From assembly GCF_016808335.1 (NCBI RefSeq), contig NC_053147.1:22554913-22618912 (forward strand): DNA of 64,000 nt, in the 5' to 3' direction. Position numbers and translations under genes: made by a program. The stretch comes from Panicum virgatum. Its lineage: Eukaryota; Streptophyta; Magnoliopsida; Poales; Poaceae. Positions 1-13,011 of this stretch are shown piece after piece (position 1 is the first letter of the stretch; the number at the start of each line of letters is the position of its first letter). The notes beneath the pieces were generated by a model. The model was given only the letters and a program-made list of their open reading frames with translations. It ran no database searches and had not been told where the DNA came from.

Positions 1-558
1 TAGTGATATGGCAGCATGGACACCACCCCAAGATACTATGGGTTAGACCTGGCCTAAACCGACTGCGAAACGGTACCATTCCTGTGATCTCATCCAAGGA
101 TGCCACCTTTTACGACCGAATTTCAACACCCACGCTGCAATTTTCCATCTAATCTCGGAAATTGAAACATCAATAAAGGAAAGAAGTTCAAACCTTTCGA
201 CTGCCACATCTTAATGGTTCGAGTGTTAAGATGCAAAGCTACCAAACGAGTAACAAATGCAGCGCACTGCAGAAGTGTATACTTCATGAAATGCGCAGTT
301 AAACATCCAAAAATTTCGGTTATATTTCTAAAAAAAATTCAGCAAATCTTTCATGGTTCCCGTATCGTATTGACCGCTTCCCTGTAAATGCGATTCTAGC
401 TGACTGATGCTTGCAACTCTTGACGGTTTGACCAATAAATTTTATTAGGGCCCATTACATCACAGCAGTGGAAGGAGCAGGTTCTCTTTGGTTGTGAGCA
501 GGTTCTCTTTGGTTGTTGGATTTTTTTGCGAGCTCACTTGGTAAATGAAAACCTAAAC
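1..558. other. Upstream intergenic DNA
   Basis: AT-rich sequence with no reading frame that resembles a known protein and no structural RNA that I recognise. It precedes a truncated MITE and the promoter of the E2 gene. Confidence 0.4.
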
Positions 559-790
559 CGAGGGTGTGTTTAGTTTGCAAAATTTTTTAGGTTCGGTTAT
601 TATAGCACTTTCGTTTTTATTTGGTAATTAGTGTCCAATCATAAACTAATTAGACTCAAATGATTCATCTCATCATTTACAGCTAAATTGTACAATTAAT
701 TATTTTTTAAACTATATATAATATTTTATGTATGTGTCCAAAAATTTGATGTGACGAGAAATCTTGAAATTTTTTAAAAAATAATCATGG
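559..790. mobile_element. Truncated MITE in the E2 promoter
   Basis: The left end begins GGGTGTGTTTAGTTTGCAAA. The body (a GGTTCGG...TTTGGTAATTAGTGTCC core, then ...ACTATATATAATATTTTATG) resembles the very common grass MITE that starts GGCCTTGTTTAGTTCC. The expected matching inverted end (ggaactaaacaaggcc type) is missing, so the copy is 3'-truncated or diverged. It ends about 105 bp before the TATA box of the downstream E2 gene. Family recognition is from memory. Confidence 0.55.
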
Positions 791-895
791 CGAGTTGTTT
801 ACTTATCTTATCAGGAGAAAATAAAAAAATAAAGAAGGCCAGGCGACGTACGACGAACGTTCCACTCCCACCCCTCTCTGCCCACCCCGCAGGCC

Positions 896-903
896 ATATA
901 TAA
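896..903 (+). promoter_or_regulatory. TATA box of the E2 gene
   Basis: TATATAAA sits about 1.8 kb before the start codon. A CT-rich leader (about 1060-1110) and a long intron in the 5' UTR separate it from the coding region. Transcription should start near 925-935 by the usual spacing, which is an inference. Confidence 0.6.
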
Positions 904-2719
904 ACGCCGGCTCGGACCCGGAATGAGATCCTCTGCAGTCGACTGCAGTGGCCGACGAGTGGGCCTGATGGACGTCCGGGCCCACATGCAGTGACAATGG
1001 CACTCTGCAGTCACACCACAAGCGAGGAGGGACCCGGGGCGGGGCAAGAGGAAAAAACAAGAGAGAGAAGGCGTCTCTCTCTCCTCTCTCGCCGTCCCCA
1101 ACCTCTCGTCTCGCTGCCTGCGAAAGGTGGGAGCCTTTGCTTTTCCGCGTGAATTTTTTCGGGCGAATTTTTTCCGGCCTCCGCTCTGGTCAGATCGGCG
1201 CGGGTGAGCTCCGGCCCCTCCCGATCCGGATCCGTCCCGTCGGCGCGCGTGTTTTTTCTTCTCGAGTTTTCTGCGTGTTTTTTTCTCTCTTCGCTTTGGT
1301 TGCAGCGGCTGGCTCGGGTAGATCTGCGGTTTGGAGCGCGCAGAGGTGTCGTGGCGTGTGGTAGCTTTGTGGTTTCGTGGTGGGCGGCGTCGGTCCGTGA
1401 CGGATTTGGTGCTGGTCTGCTTGAGACGTTGGCCGATCGGTGCTGGGATACGGGTTGTTCGATCTTACGAGCTCGTGGTCTGAATTTCACCGCTGTTGCG
1501 CGAGATTGGGGGCTTTTTGGTTGTTTTGGATGGATGAAGTTGGCCGTCTGTTTGCTGTGTGTCGGCTTTCTGTAAGAATTTTGGGTAGGATCCCTTTGCT
1601 CGTGCAGGCTGTGATGTGTTCCTCTGATGGTTCAGGCCGATCTCTGAGATGCCTGAAAGTGCTGTGCTGGTTTCACCTCGGTGCCGACTTTGAAGTTGGC
1701 GCAGCTTGTTTTGTGTTTACCGGTAGCTTAGATAGCTTAGCTTGACCCTGTGGGCGTTTAGACCGTGCATTTCTGAAACATGGCTGATATCTTGTTCTGA
1801 CTCTAGTGTGGTTAGTTATGATGGTAAGCTTGACATACCGGGTAGAATGCTTGTAGCTGATAATTTTGGAATTAGTAAGAGGTTGGCTCATCATCATGGA
1901 ATGTGGGTTGTATCATTCATCGTTACTAAACGTTCAGCTTTAGTCGTTCTGTTGGCTGTTTTAACTCATATATATGACCTGGAGTCCTTTAGCATGGAGT
2001 TTACTTTGATATGCATGTTAGAGTTTAGAAGTGCTTATCATATTTGTTTTATCTTAAGGGTAAGAGTATGTGCAAGGGTCTCGCAAGACTTACAATTTGT
2101 ATATTGGTCTGTAGATCTTATATTAAACTAATCCAGACTTCTTAAGCATTGTGGCCTTCTTTTAAGAAAAAAAATAATTTATCTGCTGGCTAAACTTGCT
2201 AGTATTTGCATGTTATTAAGTTGCTAAGTGGACTAAGAATGATAATTGAGCCAAACCAACTTAATCATGGTTTGCTGCCTAATGTTGATTGGACTTAATG
2301 TTGGACAATTTTGGCTTCCAAATGATATTATATCTAGAAATCGAGCATGCAGAAAACCTAATGTTCCTGCTTAGGGGGCTAGCTGGGCAACCATCAAAGT
2401 ATATGGGGTTAAGGTGACTTCTTTTGTATGTCTAGAATATTTGCATTTTTTCCAAAACAGAAAACTGAAGCTTGAATCAGCTATATGGGGTTCACAATTG
2501 TTCAATATCAGGACTGTCATGGCACACTTTGCTGAGTTTTCGGTTCGATATGTGCTGAGTTCTCTGCAACATTTTACTAACATAATTTAAACTCTGTTGT
2601 ATATCATTTGCATCTCTGCTTTTTCAAATACACAAATAGATATGATTGACTGCAATCTTTGTACTACATGTTTATTAACTTATCCTTTTGCATAATGTAT
2701 GAAAAAACAGGAGTTCGTC

Positions 2720-5132
<2,413 letters not shown>

Positions 5133-6568
5133 CAAAGCACCTCGGCAGCTCAATTGGCGACGGTTCTCGTGCCGTCTCAAGAAATTGCCCGTGGGCCATT
5201 ATTTCCTTCGGTTTGTCGCTGGTTGTGTGTATCCCCAATCCATCTAGGATCGTATTGTAGTCGATGTCTGCCTACCACCGTTGCCATCCATAGTGAGATG
5301 GTCGGACATGCTTTGGCTATGCACCTATGCTTGCTGAGAAACCTTCCTTCGGGTCGGTGCTATTCGGTAAGTGTTAATCGAAGACATTTATTTCATTCCC
5401 TCTGGCTGTGTCATGCATGTCCATTTTAACCATTTTGAATGTTGGCTGTTCCATGTCGTGTTCTTATTGATAAGCTTTCAGGCGTCTTGTTCCAACACAA
5501 TGTCCTCGAAAACTAAACTCATTCATGACTGCTGAAAGTTTAGTCTGCTTGAAACCTGGTAGTGTATTGAACACATGAACTGTAGATCTTCAAATCATAC
5601 GGTCTTAGTCTCTTAGATGCTGGAGCCATGCGAATGGATCGTCTTAAGAGGCTACAACATCACGAGTACATCGAATTGTGGAGGCCTACTGTGTACTTTA
5701 CCATGGTTTTGACCATCTTGCTCCTCAGTCCTCACGGTAGCTAGGCGCCAGCTGCTGCTGCTGCCGTGCTACGTCAAGCGGGTCCGCCGCAACTAGACAC
5801 ACCGTGCCAGCCGGCTGCCTGGAAGCCAGCGGCGGCCATGCCTGGCTGCGCCGAAAGAGCGCCCGTCCTTTGGCTACCGCTCTTTTGAGGCCCTGGCTCT
5901 GCACAGCCAATCTGATCCGACAAAAGCTAATTTTGGCTGTGCACAGCAGGACAGGACTGCAGGGTCGGCGTTTTCTCGCGGAGCTGCCCCCGGTAATGGC
6001 GGTGGCTCGTTCGCTCCCCTAGGCCCCGGCGCCACCCCCGCCCCTCCCTCCTGCCCCCCTGCCGGGGGTGCCGTCCTCCGCAGCACCGCACGCCGCGCGA
6101 GCTCGCTTGCCGCGCTTGGGAACGGGAACGGGAACCGGCGCCCGCGTTGGCTGCCGGATTGAGTCCGGTTGGGAGGTGAACCCGAGCATTCCTCTCGTTT
6201 CCTTGGCCTGTGGCAGAGGTACGTGCCGGTTCACGGTCTTGTTTTATTTTATTTACGGATTGCTTTGGGATAATCAATTTGTGACCTTTTGTCTCGTTAA
6301 TTTATCATCAATCGAAATGCTGAAGTGCTAGTTACCATCTACATGAAGCTATTTTGCTTCTCGATTTTTTCTATATTTGCAACAACCTGTTAAGACCGAA
6401 CAAACATTTCATGGACTTGCTTGCCTCGTGCTGTCTGATCAGCCTATTTCCTTCAACTACGCATGGCATTTGCAACATATTTTTTTTCTTGGGACATTGA
6501 CACCATTTCTAATCTTTTGTTTCCATCCAGGGGTCCGGATCAACATCCTGACAAATTGCCTCGAACCG

Positions 6569-8361
6569 ATGGGGTGCTGTGGAAGTGTAAATCATCTCCT
6601 CCTACCCCATTACAATTTTAGGCATTGCCGTTCCACCTCGTTTGAAAGTCCATTTTTCAACCCTAAACTATCAGTATCGTCTGATTTTGATCCTTGAACT
6701 ACGAAATCGGACATCATACACCTTCAACTGCCGAAACCGTTTGAAAGACAACCCTGGGCTCAGCCTAAGGTGGTTTTTGCTACAGTATAATTTCTGAATT
6801 TCTAGTATTTACACCTCTTAATTAAATAATGGAGAAAGCATAGTTTATATTATCTAAAAAATCGTGATGTTTGCTGGAAGGTACCAAAAGAGACAAGAAA
6901 TCTATTTTGGCTAGATGTGCGACATTAGATGTAAAGGAATTTGAATTATAAAATTTTAAAAATAGATAGGAATCAAAATTCCTTGAATTTTTAGGCTAGT
7001 TAAACCTTTGCTAAAAATGCCTGAAAACAAGATAATTCAAATTTTTTTATTTAGTTTAATAAGTATTTTTTTTGTTGGTCCAAGTTCTATAGAAAATTAT
7101 CAAATTAGAATTTTAAATAATCAAATCTGATTCAAATTTGAGCATTGTGAAGGAATTCAAATAATTTTTTAAAAAATTGGACCAACAAAAAATATATTAT
7201 TAAACTAAATAAAAAGGTATGAATTATCATGTTTTTAATGCATTTTTAGAAAATCTTTAGCTTGCCTAAAAATTCAAGGAATTTTGAATTTACCAATTTT
7301 TAAAATTTTATAATTCAAATTCCTTTATGTCTAAAGTAGCACATCTAGCTGAAATTGATTCTTTTTCTCTTGTGGTACCTCAACAAAATATCACATTTTT
7401 TAGACAATATTAACTATGCTTTCTCCATTATTTAATTGAGAGAGGTGTAAAATTTTAGAAATTCAGAAATTATACTGTAGCAAAACCGCCTTAGGTCGAG
7501 GTCAGGGTTGTTTTTCGAACGGTTTTGACAGTTGGAAGTATAAGATGTTCGGTTTTATAGTTCAAAGACCAAAATCAAACGATCGTGATAGTTCATGGTT
7601 GAAAAATGAACTTTTCCCTATATACAATCATACGAAAGACTAACCATTTGCAGCTTTTTAGTAGGTTTCTGATTCAGGAAATTTCTATCACGGTTCTGTT
7701 TGCAGAGTGCTGTAGATGCTGAGGAACATCTGGACTACAGCGCCGGGAAAGTGACTATCATACCAGATCTGAAGTGTTGGGAACGGAAATTGGACGAAGC
7801 GAATGAACTTGGGCAAACGGTAAGTACCCAAGATGAACAGTAGAACACAACGCTGTGAATTACTAGGTCCTCCTTCATTGTGTCATTAGGGCACAGCGAG
7901 TATGCCCCGATTGCAAAAATACGAGGCGTTCGCAGTGCATTTGGCTCTCCATTTCACGATCCCTTCAGGTTTTCACCAGGTTAACTACGTATGTTGACAT
8001 GTCCATGTGTGTGCAGGTTGTGGTAAAATTCAGCGCGACTTGGTGCGGACCGTGCAGGAATGCTGCTCCATTATTCGCCGAGCTCTCTTTGAAGCATTCT
8101 GATCTTGTTTTCTTGTCCATTGATGTAGACGAACTGCCGGTACACGAGAATACTCGGAATTTTGCCTATTGATTTCTTTCTTCATTTTTTTAAATGCCAC
8201 CTTAAAAAGTACATGTTCTCCAGGAACTGGTCACCCAATTTGACGTACGAGCAACTCCAACGTTCATCTTCATGAGAGACAAGAAGGAGATCGACAAGCT
8301 GGTCGGGGGCAACCAGGAAGATCTCCAGAGGAAGTTCGATCCATACTGCCAGGAGAAATGA
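6569..8361 (+). CDS. Thioredoxin h-type with acylated N-terminus (TRX h9-like)
   Basis: A small dithiol oxidoreductase. Four exons (6569-6586, 7706-7819, 8017-8139, 8224-8361) give 130 residues with continuous frame and GT-AG borders. The active site is WCGPC at residues 53-57, followed by R58; the conserved RATPTF cis-Pro loop is present. The start MGCCGS fits N-myristoylation at Gly2 and palmitoylation at Cys3/Cys4. That is known for plant subgroup h members of this type, and it implies attachment to the plasma membrane and possible cell-to-cell movement rather than a free cytosolic pool (inference). The first exon encodes only the acylation signal (six residues). A 5' UTR intron probably spans 6219-6530. 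Intron 1 holds a ~1-kb foldback element. No lesion is visible. Confidence 0.94.
6641..7618. mobile_element. Long foldback (inverted-repeat) DNA transposon in thioredoxin intron 1
   Basis: The two halves are near-complementary over about 450 bp each. CATTTTTCAACC near 6651 faces GGTTGAAAAATG near 7598. GCTACAGTATAATTTCTGAATTTC near 6780 recurs inverted near 7460. The segment AATAATGGAGAAAGCATAG near 6827 recurs inverted near 7412. The arms continue to a short centre near 7090-7150, so the whole element can form one hairpin. There is no coding sequence. A clear target duplication was not found, so the superfamily is open (MULE-like or other TIR element). Confidence 0.8.
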
Positions 8362-8793
8362 CCGATGACCATTAAGTCTGTCAGCATAGCATCAGAACGA
8401 GCATGGCCAAACACCTGATCGGCTGAAACGGGAACAGCTCAGAATATTTGGCAACCAGTCGATGACCTCTCTGGGATCTTCATAGTTTCGAGGAACTGAC
8501 CAGCGGAAGTAGGATTTCTGTCTAGTATAATGTAAAGTTAGCTAGTGTCTGAAACTCTGCACCACATTGTTCAAGCAATTCATACAGAACAAAAATTGTA
8601 ACGCCACTTACGACCACATGCCTCCCTCTTGATCCCTCCCATGAGTGGTCATCCAGCAAAAAAAAATGCCAATGCCATTGCTGATCACTGTATGCCAAGG
8701 ACTCAACGATGAAACGATCAGAGGATTCCAATCACCCAATCTGTATAGCGCGAGCCTGTACGTTCGTTCCCAGCCATGATCCACGGATGGGTG

Positions 8794-10941
8794 CTATTTG
8801 CTGAGCGAGAGCTTGGACAGCACGGCCGCGGCCTGATCTCCACCCAGGAGAAAATATGGGTGCCTCAGCGCCGCGGCGGCGGAGAGCCTGCCCCCGCCGT
8901 TGGCGCCCCTCTGCGAGATGAGCTTGGTGGCGAGGTCCCAGCCTCGGCCGGCGTCTAGGTCCAGGATCTGCAGGTCGGGCCTCCGGCGCGTGCTCTGCCG
9001 CCACTTGTTGAGGTCGTAGCCGGCGGACCTGAGCTCGCTGTTGAAGTTCTTGAGCCCCGACTGCGTCCGCAGCGTCGGTATGGCCATCTGCATCAGCACT
9101 ATCCCCGCCGAGTACATGTCGAACAGGTCCGGGTTGTTGAGCTGCGCAAGAGACGAAGCGGAAGAGGTTTATCAATGCCTGATCAGAGCGGTAACTAAAG
9201 CGCGAGGGGCCGGGAGAATCGTCGGCGGCGGCGATCCACCCACCTGCCAGAGGATCGGGGAGAGGATGGCGGCGATGGGCTCCGGCGGGGGCTCGGGCGT
9301 CTCCTCGGGGAGCACGTAGAGCTCGGGCGGGCAGTAGTCGGGGTCGAGCAGGGCGCGGTCGGGGACGTAGTTCTTGCCGATGCGGAGGTCGGTGGCGGCG
9401 CCGAAGTCGATGAGCTTCACCTGCCCGCGCCGGGTGACGACGAGATTGGAGGGCTTGATGTCGCGGTGCACGATGCCCGTGCCGTGGATGCGCTTCAGCG
9501 ACGTGACCAGCTGCCGCATCACCTGCTTCACCACCAGCGCATCGCGCTCCAGCGTGCCCAGCCCACGCAGCGCGCGCCCGAACATGAGCTGCTCCAGGTT
9601 GGACGGGAACCCACGGTCGTTCAGGTAGTTCGCCAACGTCCGGTCCCCCTGAGCGTAATTAAAGACCATAATGAATCTTTCACTGTCAGTTATTAGATCA
9701 AAATGGCCTATTAGCTCAGTTGGTTAGAGCGTCGTGCTAATAACGCGAAGGTCGCAGGTTCGAGACCTGCATGGGCCAGTGGTTTTTTTACGTTTTTTGT
9801 TTCTGATTTCAAATTCTTTTGCGATTAGAAGTTCTGAACTCGCAACTTCAATGGCCTAAATGCGCACCTCAAACTTCCAGACGAGCCACTTGCCGCCCCT
9901 GACGAACTCCGACTTGGTCTTGTCGGCGACGAAGCTCCCGAGGAAGTCGGCGCACGTCTCCGGCGCCGCCCTGGCCACGCGGTAGTTGAACCACTCCTCG
10001 TAGTCGCCGCACTCCTTGGCCCCCACCGTGCCCACCTTGATCTGAACACGATCAGCCACACATCAGCCGATCAGCGTCTCTCCATTTCACTCGTCGTCAC
10101 AGCAATCTCGCAGCCGTGCTTGTCGCGCTGCTTGGCTTACCTTCTTGAGGATGACCTTCTCCTTGTACCTGTCGTCGTTCTGGAGGCTCGTCCTGGCCCT
10201 GCCCGACCGCTCCTCCACCACGGCGCCGTTCTTCGGCACGACGGCGCCGAAGAACACCACCCCGAACGAGCCCTCCCCGATGCGCTCGCCGACCACGAAG
10301 TCGCTCATCTTGAGGCTCCGCCGGCCCAGCGCGCTGTCCAGCGCCAGCTGCAGCGGCGCCAGCACGTAGGCGTCCACGGCGCCGCTCAGCACCCCCGGCC
10401 GCGCCGTCAGGTACAGCCACGTCACGCCCAGGAACCCCAGCAGCGCCCACCGCTGCGCGTCCGACAGCCCCGCCGTGAGCGCGTCCAGGCGGGACAGCGC
10501 GCCGCCCGCCGCGCGCACCGCCGGGTTGGACGCGTCCAGGTGCAGCGCGCTCAGGAGCCCGTCCGGGATGGCGCCCGCGCCCGCGTCGCTGCTGGCCGCC
10601 GCGCCGGACGCGTCCACGCCCAGGAGCTCGTTCGCCGCGCCGGCGGCGGCATTGGTCGCGTCTCCGACGGCCGGGGCGGCGGAGGCGTCCAGTGGCAGCG
10701 AGGTCACGAGGTCGTCCGGCGTGGCGCCCGCGCCGGCGTCGCTGCCCACCGTGTCGGTCGGGCCCACCTGCAGCGAGCTCTTGAGCTCGTCCAGAAAGGA
10801 CGCCCAGCTGTAGTCCGTGCCGTCGGTGGTCGCGCCGCACCTGAAGATCAGCCTCTGGGCGTGTAGCTTGGCGGCGAACGGGTGGAGGAGGGTGGGGTAC
10901 TGCTTGGCGAGGGTGGCCGGGGGCAGGAGGGAGGCGGCCAT
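8794..10941 (-). CDS. STN8: Serine/threonine protein kinase STN8, chloroplast thylakoid
   Basis: STN8 phosphorylates photosystem II core proteins (D1, D2, CP43) at the thylakoid. Four exons on the minus strand (10941-10141, 10041-9868, 9648-9244, 9141-8794) give 575 residues. Residues 1-60 look like a transit peptide. A hydrophobic span near 164-182 (WALLGFLGVTWLYLTA) matches the single membrane segment. The kinase domain has GEGSFG 222-227, catalytic-Lys region VILKK 263-267, HRDIKPSN 386-393 and the metal-binding DFG 406-408. The protein stops soon after RHPYFLLGGDQAAAVL, as in STN8; STN7 carries a longer C-tail. It is longer than dicot STN8 (about 495) because residues 60-160 are expanded, Ala/Asp-rich and contain a 21-residue repeat. 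A tRNA gene lies in intron 2 on the other strand. Confidence 0.93.
9705..9778 (+). tRNA. tRNA-Ile (AAU anticodon)
   Basis: The 74-nt sequence folds as a complete cloverleaf. Acceptor GGCCTAT pairs with ATGGGCC (one T-G wobble), D stem GCTC pairs with GAGC, anticodon stem TCGTG pairs with CGCGA with loop CTAATAA (anticodon AAT), and T stem GCAGG pairs with CCTGC with loop TTCGAGA. The discriminator is A. Internal A and B boxes (TTAGCTCAGTTGG, GGTTCGAGACC) are intact. It lies inside the STN8 intron between exons 2 and 3, on the opposite strand, so it is an independent RNA polymerase III gene. Confidence 0.97.
9783..9789 (+). terminator. RNA polymerase III terminator of the tRNA gene
   Basis: A run of seven T residues starts five bases after the tRNA 3' end, which is the normal Pol III stop signal. 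Confidence 0.85.
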
Positions 10942-11420
10942 GGCGAGGAGGGAGCTCTCATCCCATGGGTTGTCGAAGGCAGCCGAGGACGCGGGGGAGA
11001 CGGGGCGGCGTGTGGAGTAGGGAGCAGAGGCTGCGAGGTGTGCTACGTGGCAGGCAGCGGCTTGTAACGTTTGTTATCCGAATGGGAGGAGATGGGCCGG
11101 AAAAAATAAAGATGGGTAACGCAGAGAACATAATGGGCCCTGGACTGGAGGATATTGGGCCTGAAAGCATGTTGACGGAACAATAAAGAGAGGACCTCTT
11201 CTCTCCTCCGACTCCGATCGGCCGCCGCCCCTGCTGCTTCTGCGTCGATCTCACCCCAGGACCCAGGCTACGGGACGCGAGGTGAGCTGGTCACCGGCGA
11301 GCGGCCGAGCGCCGTTTTACTTTTACATATCCTCATCTGATTACCTCCGCCCTTTCCGTCGTTATCCGACAATATGGTTTCTTGTCCCGCAGCACAGACG
11401 CCCGCCGCCTGTTCGACGGA
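10942..11420. promoter_or_regulatory. Divergent promoter between STN8 and the F-box gene
   Basis: The two start codons face away from each other across 479 bp. The gap contains three TGGGCC site II motifs (11093-11098, 11134-11139, 11156-11161), elements typical of constitutive and cell-growth-linked plant promoters that bind TCP factors. A short 5' UTR intron for the F-box gene fits donor GAG|GTGAGC at 11281/11282 and acceptor CCCGCAG ending at 11392. No clear TATA box was seen on either side. Confidence 0.6.
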
Positions 11421-13011
11421 ATGCCTCCGGCGAGAAGAGGGAAAAGGGGCAAGAAAGCGCCGATGGAGAGCGCAGAAAGCAGCATAGACGACTTGCCGGA
11501 CGGCGTCCTCCAGCACATCCTGGGGTTCCTGCCGGCGTGGGATGCCGTGCAGACGTGCGTGCTCGCCCGGCGCTGGCGCGACCTCTGGATGTTCGCGACA
11601 GGCCTGCGCATCATCGGTAATGACGACAACAATCTAGAGGGGCTCCGGGAGTTTGTGGACCATCTTCTTCTTACCCGCGGAATCGCGCCTCTAGAAACAT
11701 GCGAGCTCTGGTTCGACGGTATCGCCGATGAATTCTCTGACGGCTACGTTATCCGTGTGAACCTCTGGTTCCGGCATGCTATTCGGTGCCAGGTTCGGGT
11801 GCTCCGGTTGCTTTTCACACAGCAAAGCCAACACTTTGATCTACATGTCCTGCATCTCATCTCCCAACACTTAATTGAGCTAGAGCTTGCGGGTGTTCAG
11901 GTGAAGGAAAGTTTCCTTAACTTATCAGGGTGTCCAGCACTGGAACAACTAGCGGCTGATGACTGTGACCTGTCTCTTGTCAAGAGGATCTTATCTAAGT
12001 CTCTGAAACGCCTTAGCATCACCGCTTGTGTATTCAGTGAAAGCTTTCGCACTCATATTCACACCCCCTCTCTGGTTTCGCTGCTGTTAGATGACAATTG
12101 GTATAACACTCCAGTGCTTGATAGCATGCCATCATTAGTGGATGCTTCTATCAGAGTTGTTGACAAGAGTGTGGACAGCTGTAAGGATTGTGACTCAGGG
12201 TATTGTAACAGCTGCAATGGCATCATAGATGGTAACAGGCACTGCATTCTTCTGGAAGGTTTATCAAAAGCCAAGAACTTGGCATTGGTAGCTGAATCCA
12301 AAACGGTATTGGATACTTTTGCCTTCAGCTTGTTCATAAGTCATAGTTATCCCATCATTATTAAATGCACACAGACAGATTTTCTTATGCTTCAGTACTG
12401 TTTGGAGTTCTTAAATTAAACATTTGCATTCTCATTAATAATTTTTAGTTGATTTGCATTGATAATTAGTTGTGCTTGCATTCCATTCAGCTTATTTTCA
12501 GAATGGATTTGAAACGGTGTCCTACCTTTAGCAAATTGAAGACATTGTTACTCAGTGATTATTGGTGTGTGGCTCTTGATTTGGATGCAATAACATGCAT
12601 TCTCAAGAACTCACCACTTCTAGAGAAGCTTACTCTTGAACTTTGTTTGAAGGTATATATTTTATGGATGGAAAATTGTTGCTTTGTTAAATTTATTATA
12701 CATCATTCATCATTGATTGATCCTTGTGAACTGATTGTTTACTACAGGGATCTGATCATAAAATGGAAATGAAAGGAAACTACATTTCAGTACAGGAAAC
12801 AACTGCGATATCTGAACACCTTAAGATAATAGTGGTGAAGTGTGATGTGGTTGATGAGAAAGTTTACAAAGTTTTGAAGCTCCTGTCTACATTCAACATT
12901 CGTAAGCTAACTAGCAGCACTATCTCAGTATTTCTAAAGTTTTCCTCCGCGTTCATAAGCATCTCGGGAGTTGGGACAAGTTTAAGAACCGCTGTTGTAT
13001 TTTCCTCTTGA
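11421..13011 (+). CDS. F-box protein with degenerate leucine-rich repeats (F-box/LRR, FBD-like family)
   Basis: Probably a substrate-recognition subunit of an SCF ubiquitin ligase, binding SKP1 through the F-box. Three exons (11421-12305, 12491-12652, 12748-13011) give 436 residues in continuous frame. The F-box is near residues 26-65 (IDDLPDGVLQHILGFLPAWDAV, then TCVLARRWRDLW). LRR-like segments follow (LELAGVQV, LSGCPALEQLAADDCDL, KRLSITAC), then CPTFSKLKTLLL and a C-terminal ISEHLKIIVVKCDVVDEKV segment typical of large grass F-box families. A second in-frame ATG at 11463 is an alternative start. GTAAGC at 12902 could end exon 3 earlier, so the last ~35 residues are uncertain. The substrate is unknown. 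Confidence 0.85.

Noticed and set aside
1137..2131. Plus-strand frames before the E2 start codon (for example 1204-1575, 1742-2131)
   Set aside because: They lie in the 5' leader and 5' UTR intron of the E2 gene and show no family resemblance.
10087..10866. Long open frames overlapping STN8 exon 1 on both strands (for example 10120-10866 + and 10840-10097 -)
   Set aside because: They are GC-rich shadow frames, Arg/Pro/Ala-heavy and without family resemblance; the kinase frame explains the sequence and its splice sites.
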